Shown: positions 28,355 to 36,922, counted from the first letter of the stretch. The stretch is 38,218 bases of DNA from Candidatus Fermentithermobacillaceae bacterium (GCA_012840345.1 DULO01000033.1:1-38218), one strand, 5' to 3'. Numbers and translations: made by a program. Notes: generated from the letters alone by a model not told the origin.

Positions 28355-28978
28355 ATGGCCATGACAGGTAAAGTCGGGGCGGTATACACCAGCGACGTGG
28401 GCACCGCCCCCGTCCCTTTTGTTGACAAGCCGACGACACCTGACGCCGAGCGGAAGCGCTATCAAGTCACAGATCCGGCGTTCCGCTATTGGGCTCCGGA
28501 TGAGCCTGTGACCGTCAAGGTGGACGGTGTGGTTGTCAGTACCGGGTTCACGCTCGAAGGAGCCGGCGGCTTTGTGGTCTTCGACGAAGCACAGGACTCA
28601 GAGGCCGTTGTGACCGTCTCGGGCAGCGCTCTCAGCATCGACCAGGCGGGCGGGTTTTTCAATTGGTCGATAGATGCCGAGGTGGACGAGGAGGACGCAA
28701 CCACTTTCGAGTCCGGCGGCTGGAAGGAATACGAGCCGATCCTGAAAGGCTGGTCGGGCGGCGCCGAAGCCTTCTGGGGGGACGAGCGGTTCTTCGAGTC
28801 GTTGGGTAAGGTCGTGGTCGTTAAGCTCTTCGTTGACGCTGGTCCATCTCAGACCTGCTTGGAGGGCTACGCGATCATCACGTCGGAGGGCGTTGAAGCG
28901 CCTGTGGACGGCTTGGTTGAGCAGAGCATCGATTTCCGAGGCGTCGGACCTTTGTGCCTGAGAGGATTTGAGGAGTGA
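28355..28978 (+). CDS. Second tail tube protein, paralogue with N-terminal extension
   Basis: A 207-residue protein whose C-terminal 115 residues parallel the upstream tube protein: FNWSIDAEVDEEDATTFESG, then WKEYEPILKGWSG and a final SIDFRGVGPL versus ADFRGTGPL. The first 90 residues are new and beta-rich (VTVKVDGVVVSTGFTLEG), perhaps a decoration domain on the tube. Two tube proteins in tandem may assemble together or mark alternative tails. ATG 28355 follows AAGGGGCTGAGAAC, a weak RBS. Confidence 0.75.
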   Translation: MAMTGKVGAVYTSDVGTAPVPFVDKPTTPDAERKRYQVTDPAFRYWAPDEPVTVKVDGVVVSTGFTLEGAGGFVVFDEAQDSEAVVTVSGSALSIDQAGGFFNWSIDAEVDEEDATTFESGGWKEYEPILKGWSGGAEAFWGDERFFESLGKVVVVKLFVDAGPSQTCLEGYAIITSEGVEAPVDGLVEQSIDFRGVGPLCLRGFEE

Positions 28979-28982
28979 TAAC

Positions 28983-29387
28983 GTGCCACGCACGAAAAAG
29001 GTGTCTATAGCAGGTAGAGAACTAGTGGTGGAGGAACGGCGTATAGGCGAACTCAAGCAACTCGTCGCAGACCTCTTCCCGGGTTCGGGCGGCAAGCTCT
29101 CGGAGATCGACCCGTCGAAGCTCTTCGATCTGGAGATTGACGACATCCTGAACAAGAAACTCCCCGAGTTGTTCCCTGGATTGACCGCCGAGGACGTGGA
29201 CAATGCTTACATGAGTGAGATTGAGGCTCTGGTGGAGGCGTTTGTTGATGTAAATTTTTTCGGACTACGGCGCCTCGTGACTCCCTTGATGAGCCTAGCG
29301 CAGGCGGGGATGGCGCAAGGAGCGGCTCAGACACCGTCCACCAAGACTCCGACTTCGCCGCGGGGTGGTACGACGCGGAAACGGTAG
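28983..29387 (+). CDS. Tail assembly chaperone, gpG-like
   Basis: A 134-residue protein between tail tube and tape measure genes, the place of gpG/gpGT chaperones. Its mainly helical sequence (ERRIGELKQLVADLFPG; SEIEALVEAFVDVNFFGLRR) suits that role of holding the tape measure before tube assembly. GTG 28983 has GAGGAG 7 bases upstream. The last 18 residues are low-complexity (TPSTKTPTSPRGGTTRKR) and read in a frame that another, natural-looking frame replaces. A TTTTTTC heptamer at 29255-29261 is in the correct phase for a -1 slip at F92-F93. Confidence 0.75.
   Translation: MPRTKKVSIAGRELVVEERRIGELKQLVADLFPGSGGKLSEIDPSKLFDLEIDDILNKKLPELFPGLTAEDVDNAYMSEIEALVEAFVDVNFFGLRRLVTPLMSLAQAGMAQGAAQTPSTKTPTSPRGGTTRKR
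29255..29261 (+). promoter_or_regulatory. Likely -1 ribosomal frameshift heptamer
   Basis: T TTT TTC is read in the gpG frame as AAT TTT TTC, a canonical X XXY YYZ slippery sequence. The -1 frame has a stop TGA at 29246-29248 and then stays open until 29746, so a shift must occur after 29248; this is the only canonical heptamer before the gpG stop at 29387. Confidence 0.5.
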
Positions 29388-29746
29388 ACCTGCTGGCCTC
29401 CGAGTATGGCTGGACAACGGACGATATAGACAGGTTGTATCGCAGCGAGATACCGAGCATCGTAAAGGCCTTGAGTAAGCGTAAGATGGCCGAACGGTAC
29501 CGTGAGATGCGGGAGAATTGGGCGTTCTTGGCGTCGGTCGTGACGAATGGGTTCCTTGGGTTGGCGGCCAGTATGTCGGGCAAGAGGCGCAAACCCAAAC
29601 TTACGTCGCCCGACGACTTTATTTCAAAGGACTTTAAGGCCCTAATGAAAAGGGTCTTTGGCGAAGAAGCCCAGCCTCGCCGCAAGACGGACTGGGCTTC
29701 TTTAGTTGAGGATGCGAAGGAGAAAGGTCTCAGGGGGCCGTGGTAG
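29261..29746 (+). CDS. gpT-like extension of the tail chaperone (-1 frame)
   Basis: The -1 frame is open from just after 29248 to 29746. From about 29355 it encodes a natural-looking sequence: AAGWYDAETVDLLASEYGWT, then REMRENWAFLASVVTNGF and a lysine-rich C-terminal part. It would be made as the C-terminal half of a frameshifted gpGT fusion of about 254 residues. The alternative of an independent start (for example TTG 29435) lacks a strong RBS. It ends 17 bases inside the convergent membrane-protein gene on the other strand. Confidence 0.65.
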   Translation, partial: RTTAPRDSLDEPSAGGDGARSGSDTVHQDSDFAAGWYDAETVDLLASEYGWTTDDIDRLYRSEIPSIVKALSKRKMAERYREMRENWAFLASVVTNGFLGLAASMSGKRRKPKLTSPDDFISKDFKALMKRVFGEEAQPRRKTDWASLVEDAKEKGLRGPW

Positions 29747-30077
29747 CAGGCGGGGCGGGCGTCTTCGGCTTGCGGGCCGCAAAGAATTCCATGACCGCGA
29801 GACCGAGACAGATCACGGCCCATATCTTCATATCGCTGAAGTCGTTAGTGCTTTCCATGAACGCCAAGAGCGCGCAGATTACGGAGATAATCGCGGCCAC
29901 TTTGGGCAGTTGAAATGCGAAAGCTCCGCCAACCATAAGCAGAATGCCGGCAAATAGGCCGATTGGACCCGCTTTGGATTCGGGCGCCACTATGGCTCCG
30001 AGACTGCCTACCGTGCACGACTGGAACGTGATTACGGCTCCAAGGATCAAGGATATGACCGCAGCAGCAATTTTCAA
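29730..30077 (-). CDS. Minus-strand four-helix membrane protein, moron-like
   Basis: A 115-residue protein with four hydrophobic stretches (near residues 2-24, 38-56, 60-74 and 83-99), a short acidic loop and a basic proline-rich end (ARKPKTPAPPATTAP). It is a small integral membrane protein of unknown family, similar in layout to four-helix membrane proteins of the DUF4064 kind. TTG 30077 has GGAGG (complement of 30087-30091) 9 bases upstream, a solid start. It lies opposite to and between tail chaperone and tape measure genes. A membrane moron could block superinfection, but that is speculation. Confidence 0.7.
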   Translation of the reverse strand: MKIAAAVISLILGAVITFQSCTVGSLGAIVAPESKAGPIGLFAGILLMVGGAFAFQLPKVAAIISVICALLAFMESTNDFSDMKIWAVICLGLAVMEFFAARKPKTPAPPATTAP

Positions 30078-30154
30078 TGAATTACACCTCCCGGCGCTTT
30101 GTTTCGACGTCCTGTTGACAACTCCTGCCATCCTTGAAAGTGTGGTGAGACGAA

Positions 30155-33100
30155 ATGAAAGTCGGCGAAGTATACGCCCTGCTGGGCATGGATTTCGCAC
30201 AGTTCAATAAGGACGAGCGTACGGCGAAGCGGCGGACTGAGGCGCTTGGTTCGTCACTATCCGGGATCATCAAGAACGCATTCTCATTCACGCTGGGAAT
30301 GGGGTTCTTCCATGCAGTTCAAGCCGGATTTCGCTCTACCGTAGGAACCATGATAGGTTTCAACGCCCAAATGGAGCAGGCCCAAATCGGCTTCACCACC
30401 ATGCTTGGCAGTGCTCAGAAAGCCAAGCGGTTCTTGGACGACCTTGCCGCCTTTGCCGCCAAGACACCCTTCGAGTTCCCGGACCTCCTGGGCGCCTCGA
30501 AGCGCATGCTTGCTTACGGCTTCGCTGCCGAGGACGTGCTTCCGACCATGGAAGCCGTTGGCAATGCTACCGCCGCGGTGGGCCTCGGCAGCCAGGGCAT
30601 AGATCGGATCATCCTCGCGCTCGGACAAATGAGGGCAAAGGGTAAAGTGTCCGGCGAGGAAATGCGACAACTAACGGAAACCGGGATCCCCGCATGGGAG
30701 ATCCTTGCCGAGGCTATGGGCAAGTCTACGGCCGAGGTCATGGATCTTTCGCAGAGAGGTCTAATCCCTGCCGACCGGGCCATCAAGATGTTCACCGAAG
30801 GCATGAACAAGCGTTTCCCTGACATGATGTCGAAGATGGAGAACACCTGGGAAGGCGTCACATCGACCATTAAAGACGTCTGGCAGATGACCATTGGCGA
30901 GGTAACGAAGGGGCTGTTCCAGGGCGCGGTGTCGTGGCTACAGAAGGTCCGGGATGTGGCGACCGGGTTCTATGAGGCGTTCCGGCAAGGTGGTCTTCAG
31001 TATGCCATCGAGCAGACTTTTGGCGCGAGGGCGGCGGCGAGCGTAGCGACGCTCGGCGCGGCGTTGCGAGGACTCTGGGGCATCGTAGCCAGCGTCGCGA
31101 GGACCATCAGCCGGAATTGGACACTCATACGCAACCTCACTCTGGGCGTGGTGTGGGCGTTCCTAACGTTCCGGGCCGTCAACTTCGTGCTCAATGCCGT
31201 TGAGCGTGCAACCCACGCTCTAACGCTTGCTACCAGACTCCTTAATGGCGAAGCGATAAAGACTAGCCTAACGACCGGCCTCTTGGCCCGGGCGATTCAG
31301 ATATACAACTTGCAGCTCCACTTGGCGTCGTTGGCGGGTATCGCTCACGTCGGTGTCCTCCAGACGTTGAGGACAGCGCTCTATGCCTTGTGGCATGCCC
31401 TCGGGCCTATAGGATGGATCATCATGGCGATCTCCGCAGCGTTGGGCATCGGGACTGCGGTTTGGGCGAAGTACAACCAGGCTGTCCAGAAAGCTGCCAT
31501 GCAGGCACAGATGGAGAAGATGGCTGCCCAGCAGCAGGAGTACATGGACGCCGTCAACAAGGCGGCTCAGGGCACCGGGAACCAGGCCGACGCTCTCGAC
31601 GAGATGGGCAAGGCCGCCAATAAGAACCTCCAGTCTTTCGATGAAGTCCACACCCTCATGGAGGAAACCGCGGCCGCGGATCTTGGTATTGGCACGACTC
31701 TTGACTCGGGGCTCACTCCGCCGGTAATCCCCGAAATGGAACTCCCTGACTTCACGTTCGACTTTGACACCGCGATCGCCGAAGCCAAGACTGAGATGGG
31801 CGGATTCTGGGGATGGCTCAAGACTGAGGCGGCTGGGGCCTGGGGCTCCGTAAAGGAATGGGCCGGGAACCTATGGGATGGCGTTAAGGAGAAATGGACT
31901 GGCTTCAAGGAGTGGGTTGGTTCGTGGGCCGGTCCCATGTGGGACAGTGTTAAGGAGAAGTGGGGTAGTTTCAAGGAATGGGCTGGGAACGTCTGGGAAA
32001 GCGCGAAAGAGAAGTGGGGCGGCTTTAAGACCTGGGCCGGTGAGACCTGGGACGGAATCAAGACCACGTTGGGTGAGAAGTGGCAAGGCATAAAGACCAA
32101 GGCCGCCGAGACTTGGGAACAGGTTAAGACTGGCGCCTTCAACGCGTGGCAGAACATCAAGACCGGGGCGGCCACGGGCTGGGAAAACATCAAGACGACC
32201 GTGGCCACGAAGTGGGACGCATTCAAGGTAGGCGCCGCAAACACCTGGGAGCAGGTCAAGACCGGGGCCGGCATTGCATGGCAGAACGTCAAAACGGGGG
32301 CTGCTACCGGCTGGGAAGGCATCAAGACGACCGCGGCTACTAAGTGGGAGAGTTTCAAGGCGGGCGCTGCCGAGACGTGGGAGAAAGTCAGAACCGAAGC
32401 GAGCACAGCTTGGCAGAACCTCAAAGCCGATGCTGCTACAGGCTGGGAGAACATAAAGACCACTGCAGCAACTAAGTGGGACAGTTTCAAGACCGGGGCG
32501 GCCGAAACCTGGGAGCAAGTCAAGACCAACGCGGGTACCGCGTGGGAGAACCTCAAGGTCACGATCAGCACCGGCTGGGACAATATACGGACCGATACCA
32601 ACACCGCATGGGACAACATCAAGTCTGACCTGAAAACGGCGTGGGAGAACCTCAAGACTGATGCCGCCACTGCCTGGGATAAGTTGAAGACGACCCTTGC
32701 GACCGGGTGGGAGAAAATCAAGACGAGCGCCAAGACCTGGGGCCAGAAGATAGTCGAGTCGTTTACCGCTGGCATGACCTCGCAAAGCGTGGTGGGAGCG
32801 GCAGCCGATGTCGCATGGTCCATCGAACGCAATATCGGTTTCCAGTCCCCCACCAAAGAAGGCCCTGGCCGTTACGCTGACCAGTGGGCGCCGAATCTAA
32901 TGCGGATGTATGCTCGCGGTATCCTCGACAACATCAGCATGGTTCAGAGCGCCGCCAGTCAGGTCACCAGAAGCCTTATGCCGATGACTACGATGCCGGC
33001 GCCAGCGTTCGCGGGGATGGGAGCAGGCGGAGGGACGTTCGGGGCGCGTTCGGGTAGCCTCGCCGACGAGTTGGCGACCGCCCTGCGCGGGGTAGGCGGC

Positions 33101-33229
33101 ATCGGGAGCAATCGCCCCATTGAGGTGGCCATCAACATAGACGGTCGCCGCATGGCCCGGGTGCTTATCCCTGCCATACAGAGCGAGCAAGAGCGCGTTG
33201 AGACCAATACCATCATCCGCGCCAAGTAG
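30155..33229 (+). CDS. Tail tape measure protein
   Basis: The 1024-residue protein sets tail length. Residues 60-240 match the N-terminal tape measure domain (FNAQMEQAQIGFTTMLGSAQ; KVSGEEMRQLTETGIPAWEI). Residues 325-345 and 410-440 are hydrophobic and may insert into the host membrane during DNA entry. Residues 551-858 are 28 hendecads of the type AATxWExxKTx. The end holds EVAINIDGRRMARVLIPAIQ, which is duplicated downstream. The ATG at 30155 follows GGTGAG. By the usual rule of about 0.15 nm per residue the tail would be roughly 150 nm. Confidence 0.92.
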   Translation: MKVGEVYALLGMDFAQFNKDERTAKRRTEALGSSLSGIIKNAFSFTLGMGFFHAVQAGFRSTVGTMIGFNAQMEQAQIGFTTMLGSAQKAKRFLDDLAAFAAKTPFEFPDLLGASKRMLAYGFAAEDVLPTMEAVGNATAAVGLGSQGIDRIILALGQMRAKGKVSGEEMRQLTETGIPAWEILAEAMGKSTAEVMDLSQRGLIPADRAIKMFTEGMNKRFPDMMSKMENTWEGVTSTIKDVWQMTIGEVTKGLFQGAVSWLQKVRDVATGFYEAFRQGGLQYAIEQTFGARAAASVATLGAALRGLWGIVASVARTISRNWTLIRNLTLGVVWAFLTFRAVNFVLNAVERATHALTLATRLLNGEAIKTSLTTGLLARAIQIYNLQLHLASLAGIAHVGVLQTLRTALYALWHALGPIGWIIMAISAALGIGTAVWAKYNQAVQKAAMQAQMEKMAAQQQEYMDAVNKAAQGTGNQADALDEMGKAANKNLQSFDEVHTLMEETAAADLGIGTTLDSGLTPPVIPEMELPDFTFDFDTAIAEAKTEMGGFWGWLKTEAAGAWGSVKEWAGNLWDGVKEKWTGFKEWVGSWAGPMWDSVKEKWGSFKEWAGNVWESAKEKWGGFKTWAGETWDGIKTTLGEKWQGIKTKAAETWEQVKTGAFNAWQNIKTGAATGWENIKTTVATKWDAFKVGAANTWEQVKTGAGIAWQNVKTGAATGWEGIKTTAATKWESFKAGAAETWEKVRTEASTAWQNLKADAATGWENIKTTAATKWDSFKTGAAETWEQVKTNAGTAWENLKVTISTGWDNIRTDTNTAWDNIKSDLKTAWENLKTDAATAWDKLKTTLATGWEKIKTSAKTWGQKIVESFTAGMTSQSVVGAAADVAWSIERNIGFQSPTKEGPGRYADQWAPNLMRMYARGILDNISMVQSAASQVTRSLMPMTTMPAPAFAGMGAGGGTFGARSGSLADELATALRGVGGIGSNRPIEVAINIDGRRMARVLIPAIQSEQERVETNTIIRAK
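31805..32728 (+). repeat. 33-bp coding repeats (28 hendecads) with a 132-bp super-repeat
   Basis: The tape measure gene holds 28 tandem 11-codon units, each with one tryptophan. From 32036 they group in fours: residue before Trp cycles through G or T, then K, T and A, giving 44-residue units at 32036, 32168, 32300 and 32432. The first seven units are more diverged and the last five drift out of the cycle. Confidence 0.85.
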
Positions 33230-33529
33230 ATAGGAGAGGAGGGACAGGCTTTGCCGATGCTGTTGAATGGCATACAGATAAAGACTCCGCAACTCAAGGT
33301 CGGCTCCTTCCTGATCACGAAAATTGAGGTGACCATCAACATAGACGGTCGCCGCATGGCCCGGGTGCTTATCCCTGCCATACAGAGCGAGCAGGATCGC
33401 GTTGAGGCCGAGACCATCATTCGTACCAAGTAGCCAAGGAGAGAGGAGGGATAGGCTTTGCCCATGCTCATCGACGGTATTCAGATAAAGACTCCGCAAC
33501 TCAAGGTCGGCACTTTCCTGATCACGAAA
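33119..33529 (+). repeat. Tandem duplication of about 204 bp across the tape measure 3' end
   Basis: Copy one (33119-33322) runs from codons for the tape measure end through its stop, an RBS and the first 24 codons of the next gene. Copy two (33323-33529) repeats this with a 3-base insertion. Long stretches, for example ATAGACGGTCGCCGCATGGC, are identical, so the event is recent. It creates the chimeric gene at 33251-33433. Confidence 0.85.
33251..33433 (+). CDS. Chimeric small gene made by tandem duplication
   Basis: Sixty codons: residues 1-24 copy the start of the following tail gene (PMLLNGIQIKTPQLKVGSFL) and residues 25-60 copy the tape measure C-terminus (EVTINIDGRRMARVLIPAIQ). TTG 33251 keeps the RBS GGAGGG. 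It is a by-product of duplication, still open and probably translated, with no known function. Confidence 0.65.
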   Translation: MPMLLNGIQIKTPQLKVGSFLITKIEVTINIDGRRMARVLIPAIQSEQDRVEAETIIRTK

Positions 33530-33805
33530 TCGGAGCGGACCGCCGACGGCACCATGACCATGGACATAATCGCCGAGAAACGCCGCCTCGACCTGACCTG
33601 GCCGATCATCAGGGATACGGATCTGCAGCAGATCCTGTCTCTCCTCAAGAGCAAGACGTTTCACGAAGTGACTTACCCCGACCCAGACTACGGTGAAGAC
33701 CACACGATCACCGTTTACCGGGGCGACGTGACCACCGAGACGGGTCACAAGGTTGAGGGCACCCGGTACTGGAGAGATGTGAGTATAGCGCTCATTGAGC
33801 AGTGA
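33458..33805 (+). CDS. Small tail protein (DUF6711-like)
   Basis: A 115-residue beta-rich protein between tape measure and tail-tip genes: MLIDGIQIKTPQLKVGTFLI, DLTWPIIRDTDLQQILSLLK and a final YWRDVSIALIEQ. I associate this with a short phage tail protein family of the DUF6711 type, from memory. TTG 33458 has GGAGGG 7 bases upstream. The gene's first 24 codons also occur in the duplicated copy upstream. Confidence 0.7.
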   Translation: MPMLIDGIQIKTPQLKVGTFLITKSERTADGTMTMDIIAEKRRLDLTWPIIRDTDLQQILSLLKSKTFHEVTYPDPDYGEDHTITVYRGDVTTETGHKVEGTRYWRDVSIALIEQ

Positions 33806-33821
33806 AAGGGAGGTAGAGACG

Positions 33822-34169
33822 ATGGCGCGAGTTAGTCTCGCGAGGCAGTTACTGGCAGATACGGGACTCCTGGCAGCCTACACTCCGGCCGCAGCCGAGG
33901 GCCATGCTTTCGAGAATAACGGCAAAGCGATCCTCCACATACGAAACGACGCTGGATCGCCGGTTGATGTAACCATTCGTTCCGGATACGTAAGGAGTGG
34001 CCTCAAACTCGCGGATCGGGTCATCTCAGTGGCTGCTGGCGCGTCCATCTTCGTCGGGCCGCTGGATCCCGTGGTCTACAACCAGACCGACGGAGGCGCA
34101 GGGCAAGTCTATGTGGATTACTCGGCAACAGAGGGTGTCACGGTGGCCGTCCTCTTGATGCCTTCGTGA
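33822..34169 (+). CDS. Small beta-rich virion protein
   Basis: A 115-residue protein with ILHIRNDAGSPVDVTIRSGY and ASIFVGPLDPVVYN, like compact beta-sandwich structural proteins found in Gram-positive phages. Its location among tail-tip genes suggests a virion or decoration component. GGGAGG lies 8 bases before ATG 33822. No enzymatic motif. Confidence 0.65.
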   Translation: MARVSLARQLLADTGLLAAYTPAAAEGHAFENNGKAILHIRNDAGSPVDVTIRSGYVRSGLKLADRVISVAAGASIFVGPLDPVVYNQTDGGAGQVYVDYSATEGVTVAVLLMPS

Positions 34170-34183
34170 GTAGGTGAGTCCAA

Positions 34184-36052
34184 GTGCCGTATCCGGTCAC
34201 ACCCGAATTCAACGAGAAGATGCAGGCCCTTGAGCGCAGGGTGCTGGCCAAGGCCGTCATAGATTACACGGATCCGTTCCTGGATCAGTCTATCCAGGTA
34301 GCAGCAAACGAAGAAGCCAACGCCTCGTATCCCGCTCAGGTCGCCGACTCATTAGCGGAGCCGTTCGCGAAGATCGCGTCTCTGGACGGCTCCTGCAATC
34401 TGGACGGCACATACCATCTCGCGCCCAGGAACGCCGAGGAAGCGGCAACTCACCAGATGGGTTGGTGGGGTCATCAGCTCGCGGGCATCGGCGGGGCGTT
34501 TTCGACTCCTTGTCCGACGCTCACCGTGACCCACGAGCCGAGGCCGATTCACACGCTCAAGGTAGTAGGCGACTCGAAGCGCGCGGAGTGGCCGGTTGAT
34601 TTCAGGATAGACCTGTATGCTTTGGACGGTACGCTGCTTCGGGCTGAGACCGTGACTGGCAATACCGATGTGGCCTGGTCTGCGACCTTGCCTGCACCGG
34701 TCCTGGACGTAGCGAAGCAGGTGCTGACCATAACCCGCTGGTCTCATGCCGGCAGGCAGGCGAAGGTTCTTGAGTTCTTCACGTCAATCCAGGAGACCTA
34801 CCTTGCGGGTGACCTGGTGAGTTTCAACCTGCTTGAGGAGAGCGAGGTTTCCCATGCCTCAGTTCCCATAGGTAACATCTCGGCTAACGAGGTGGCTATT
34901 TCCCTTAGCAATAAAAGCCGCAAGTTCAGCATCGACAATGACCAGTCGCCGCTCAAGGGACTCCTCAAAGTCAATCGCAAAGTTCGTCTCTGGATAGGGG
35001 TGGAAACCAGCCAAGGTGTAGAGTGGGTTCCACTCGGGGTGTTCTGGACATTGGACGACTGGGACTCACCGGACGACAAACTTCAGGCGACCGTGACTGC
35101 CAGAGACAGGCTCGAACTGCTTCGTAAAGGCACTTACCAGTCAAGTCAGGTCCTTACCAACGTGAGTCTGGGGGCGCTGGCCGAGATCGTCCTCCAAGAC
35201 GCGGGGCTCGCGCCGTCCGAGTACCATATAGACACAGCGCTTTACTCGGTGATCGTGCCCTACGCCTGGTTCCAGCCAGTATCCCACCGCGAAGCCCTGA
35301 GGCTTATCGCCGAGGCGGGCCTAGCAGTGGTCTACTGTGACCGCCTGGGTGTGGTCCGCATGGAGGCGTTCGGTTCGGTCGGCGAAGAGGTCGCCATGGA
35401 CTTCGCGAGTAGGCGGGACTACTTCCGGACGCGTACTCCGGTCCGCCCGTCTCAGGTCATCAACGAGGTAATCGTGACGACTCAGCCTTTGAGGCCGGCT
35501 ACTTCTCCGGAGGAGGTCTACAGGAGCAACCAGCCGATCTCCATTGCCGCAGGGCAGACTGTGGCGGTCACCGTCCACTACAACGCGCCGCCGGTCATAG
35601 AGACCGTGGCGAGCCTTGAATCCCCGCCCTCGGGTGTGAGCATCGTAGGCGCCGAGTATTATGCGTGGGGTGCGGAGGTCGCGATCCACAACGCAAACGG
35701 ATCTGCGCAGCAGGTGACGCTGGTCATCAACGGCAAGCCACTATCAGTGATGAACAAAGAGCGCGCTGTGGCCCGAGACGAGCAGAGCATCATCGAGAAT
35801 GCTGTTTTGCGCTACGAGTTCCCTGCGAACCACCTGATACAGAGCCTGACCCAAGCTCAGACTATCGCAGATACCCTCCTCGCGTCTGCCAAAGACCCTC
35901 GCAGAGACATCGAGATCGACTGGCGAGGAAGCCCTGCGCTGTTGCTGGGCGACCGTATCAGGGTGAAGGGCGCGGACTACCACGTCACAGCTAACGAGAT
36001 CGAGTGGGCTGGCTCACTTCGCGAGACGACAACCGCAAGGAGAGTGATATAA
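34184..36052 (+). CDS. Tail tip / baseplate protein
   Basis: A 622-residue protein from GTG 34184. The central part (residues 215-310) reads like a baseplate hub strand region (SNKSRKFSIDNDQSPLKGLL; VRLWIGVETSQGVEWVPLGV; VTARDRLELLRKGTYQ), followed by a region with SQVINEVIVTTQPLRP and, at the end, LGDRIRVKGADYHV. The order after the tape measure matches the tail-associated (Dit/Tal-type) proteins that form the tail tip and contact the cell. The N-terminal 210 residues may be a carbohydrate-binding-like beta domain. Confidence 0.7.
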   Translation: MPYPVTPEFNEKMQALERRVLAKAVIDYTDPFLDQSIQVAANEEANASYPAQVADSLAEPFAKIASLDGSCNLDGTYHLAPRNAEEAATHQMGWWGHQLAGIGGAFSTPCPTLTVTHEPRPIHTLKVVGDSKRAEWPVDFRIDLYALDGTLLRAETVTGNTDVAWSATLPAPVLDVAKQVLTITRWSHAGRQAKVLEFFTSIQETYLAGDLVSFNLLEESEVSHASVPIGNISANEVAISLSNKSRKFSIDNDQSPLKGLLKVNRKVRLWIGVETSQGVEWVPLGVFWTLDDWDSPDDKLQATVTARDRLELLRKGTYQSSQVLTNVSLGALAEIVLQDAGLAPSEYHIDTALYSVIVPYAWFQPVSHREALRLIAEAGLAVVYCDRLGVVRMEAFGSVGEEVAMDFASRRDYFRTRTPVRPSQVINEVIVTTQPLRPATSPEEVYRSNQPISIAAGQTVAVTVHYNAPPVIETVASLESPPSGVSIVGAEYYAWGAEVAIHNANGSAQQVTLVINGKPLSVMNKERAVARDEQSIIENAVLRYEFPANHLIQSLTQAQTIADTLLASAKDPRRDIEIDWRGSPALLLGDRIRVKGADYHVTANEIEWAGSLRETTTARRVI

Positions 36053-36910
36053 ATGCCAGGCACAGCACCACAGGGATGGCAGAATCCTAAAACATCATAT
36101 AGCGCAGAGGATGTACTGACTCCGGAGCAGTTCGAGCGCATCGAAGGCAATGCTTACGCCACGGAACTGGGCGCGAGGACCATAGACCCTACTCAGGTCC
36201 CGACAGGCCTCGTGGGCACTCTCCGCCAGTTTTTGGATTGGTTCGCGAACCGGATCAAAGCTATCCTCGGCACCACCAACTGGTACGACGCGCCGGCCAC
36301 GACCCTGGCGGCAGCCAAGAGTCACTTTGACGCCGCCGCCCCGCACTCGGGGCACGCCACGACGGCAGCGCTGACCGCGCACGCAAACGCTACGGGTGCG
36401 GTGCATGGAGCCACTACGGCGGCAACGGCGAACACCCTTGCGCTAAGAGACGCTGGCGGCAGACTGAAGGCTGCTGCTCCGGTCGAGGCGGATGACGTGG
36501 CTAGGATGGCTGACCTTCCTGCACCATCTTCTCCCTACCCTCCGTATACAGCGAGCGACAACCTTCTTGCGTCCCATGATGCTGAGCAGACCATGCGGGG
36601 GACTTCCTACGTTAAACTTAAGACAATAACCATCCCCAGTGGGGGGCAGTTCCGTATCAAGTTTGACCTGCACAGTAGTGACGGGTTTACGGCGTGCGCC
36701 CGCATTTACAGGAATGGGGTAGCAGTGGGAACTGAGCGACGTACTACTTCCTCGTCCTACGTCACCCAATCCGAGGATATCTCCGGCTTCCAGGCAGGGG
36801 ACACTGTTGAATTGTGGGCTAGAATGATCGGGACCTCCAATTGGGATGTGTATGTACGAAACTTCAGGTTGTATGGTACCCCGATCCCGCCGACCTTCAC
36901 CATTTCCTAG
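36053..36910 (+). CDS. Tail fibre / receptor-binding protein
   Basis: A 285-residue protein. Residues 100-160 are Ala/Thr/His-rich with the fibre-type segment LALRDAGGRLKAAAPVEADD; the C-terminal 110 residues are a beta domain (LKTITIPSGGQFRIKFDL; YVRNFRLYG) suited to receptor or glycan binding. The start codon follows the previous stop directly. It is the last virion gene before the lysis genes. Confidence 0.75.
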   Translation: MPGTAPQGWQNPKTSYSAEDVLTPEQFERIEGNAYATELGARTIDPTQVPTGLVGTLRQFLDWFANRIKAILGTTNWYDAPATTLAAAKSHFDAAAPHSGHATTAALTAHANATGAVHGATTAATANTLALRDAGGRLKAAAPVEADDVARMADLPAPSSPYPPYTASDNLLASHDAEQTMRGTSYVKLKTITIPSGGQFRIKFDLHSSDGFTACARIYRNGVAVGTERRTTSSSYVTQSEDISGFQAGDTVELWARMIGTSNWDVYVRNFRLYGTPIPPTFTIS

Positions 36911-36922
36911 GAGGGAGAACCG

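Noticed and set aside
31567-32856. Long minus-strand open frames (429 and 304 codons) opposite the tape measure gene
   Set aside because: They follow the 33-bp repeats of the tape measure gene and read as repetitive Ser/Val/Pro or Gly/Leu sequence without RBS or domains; they are antisense shadows of the repeat.
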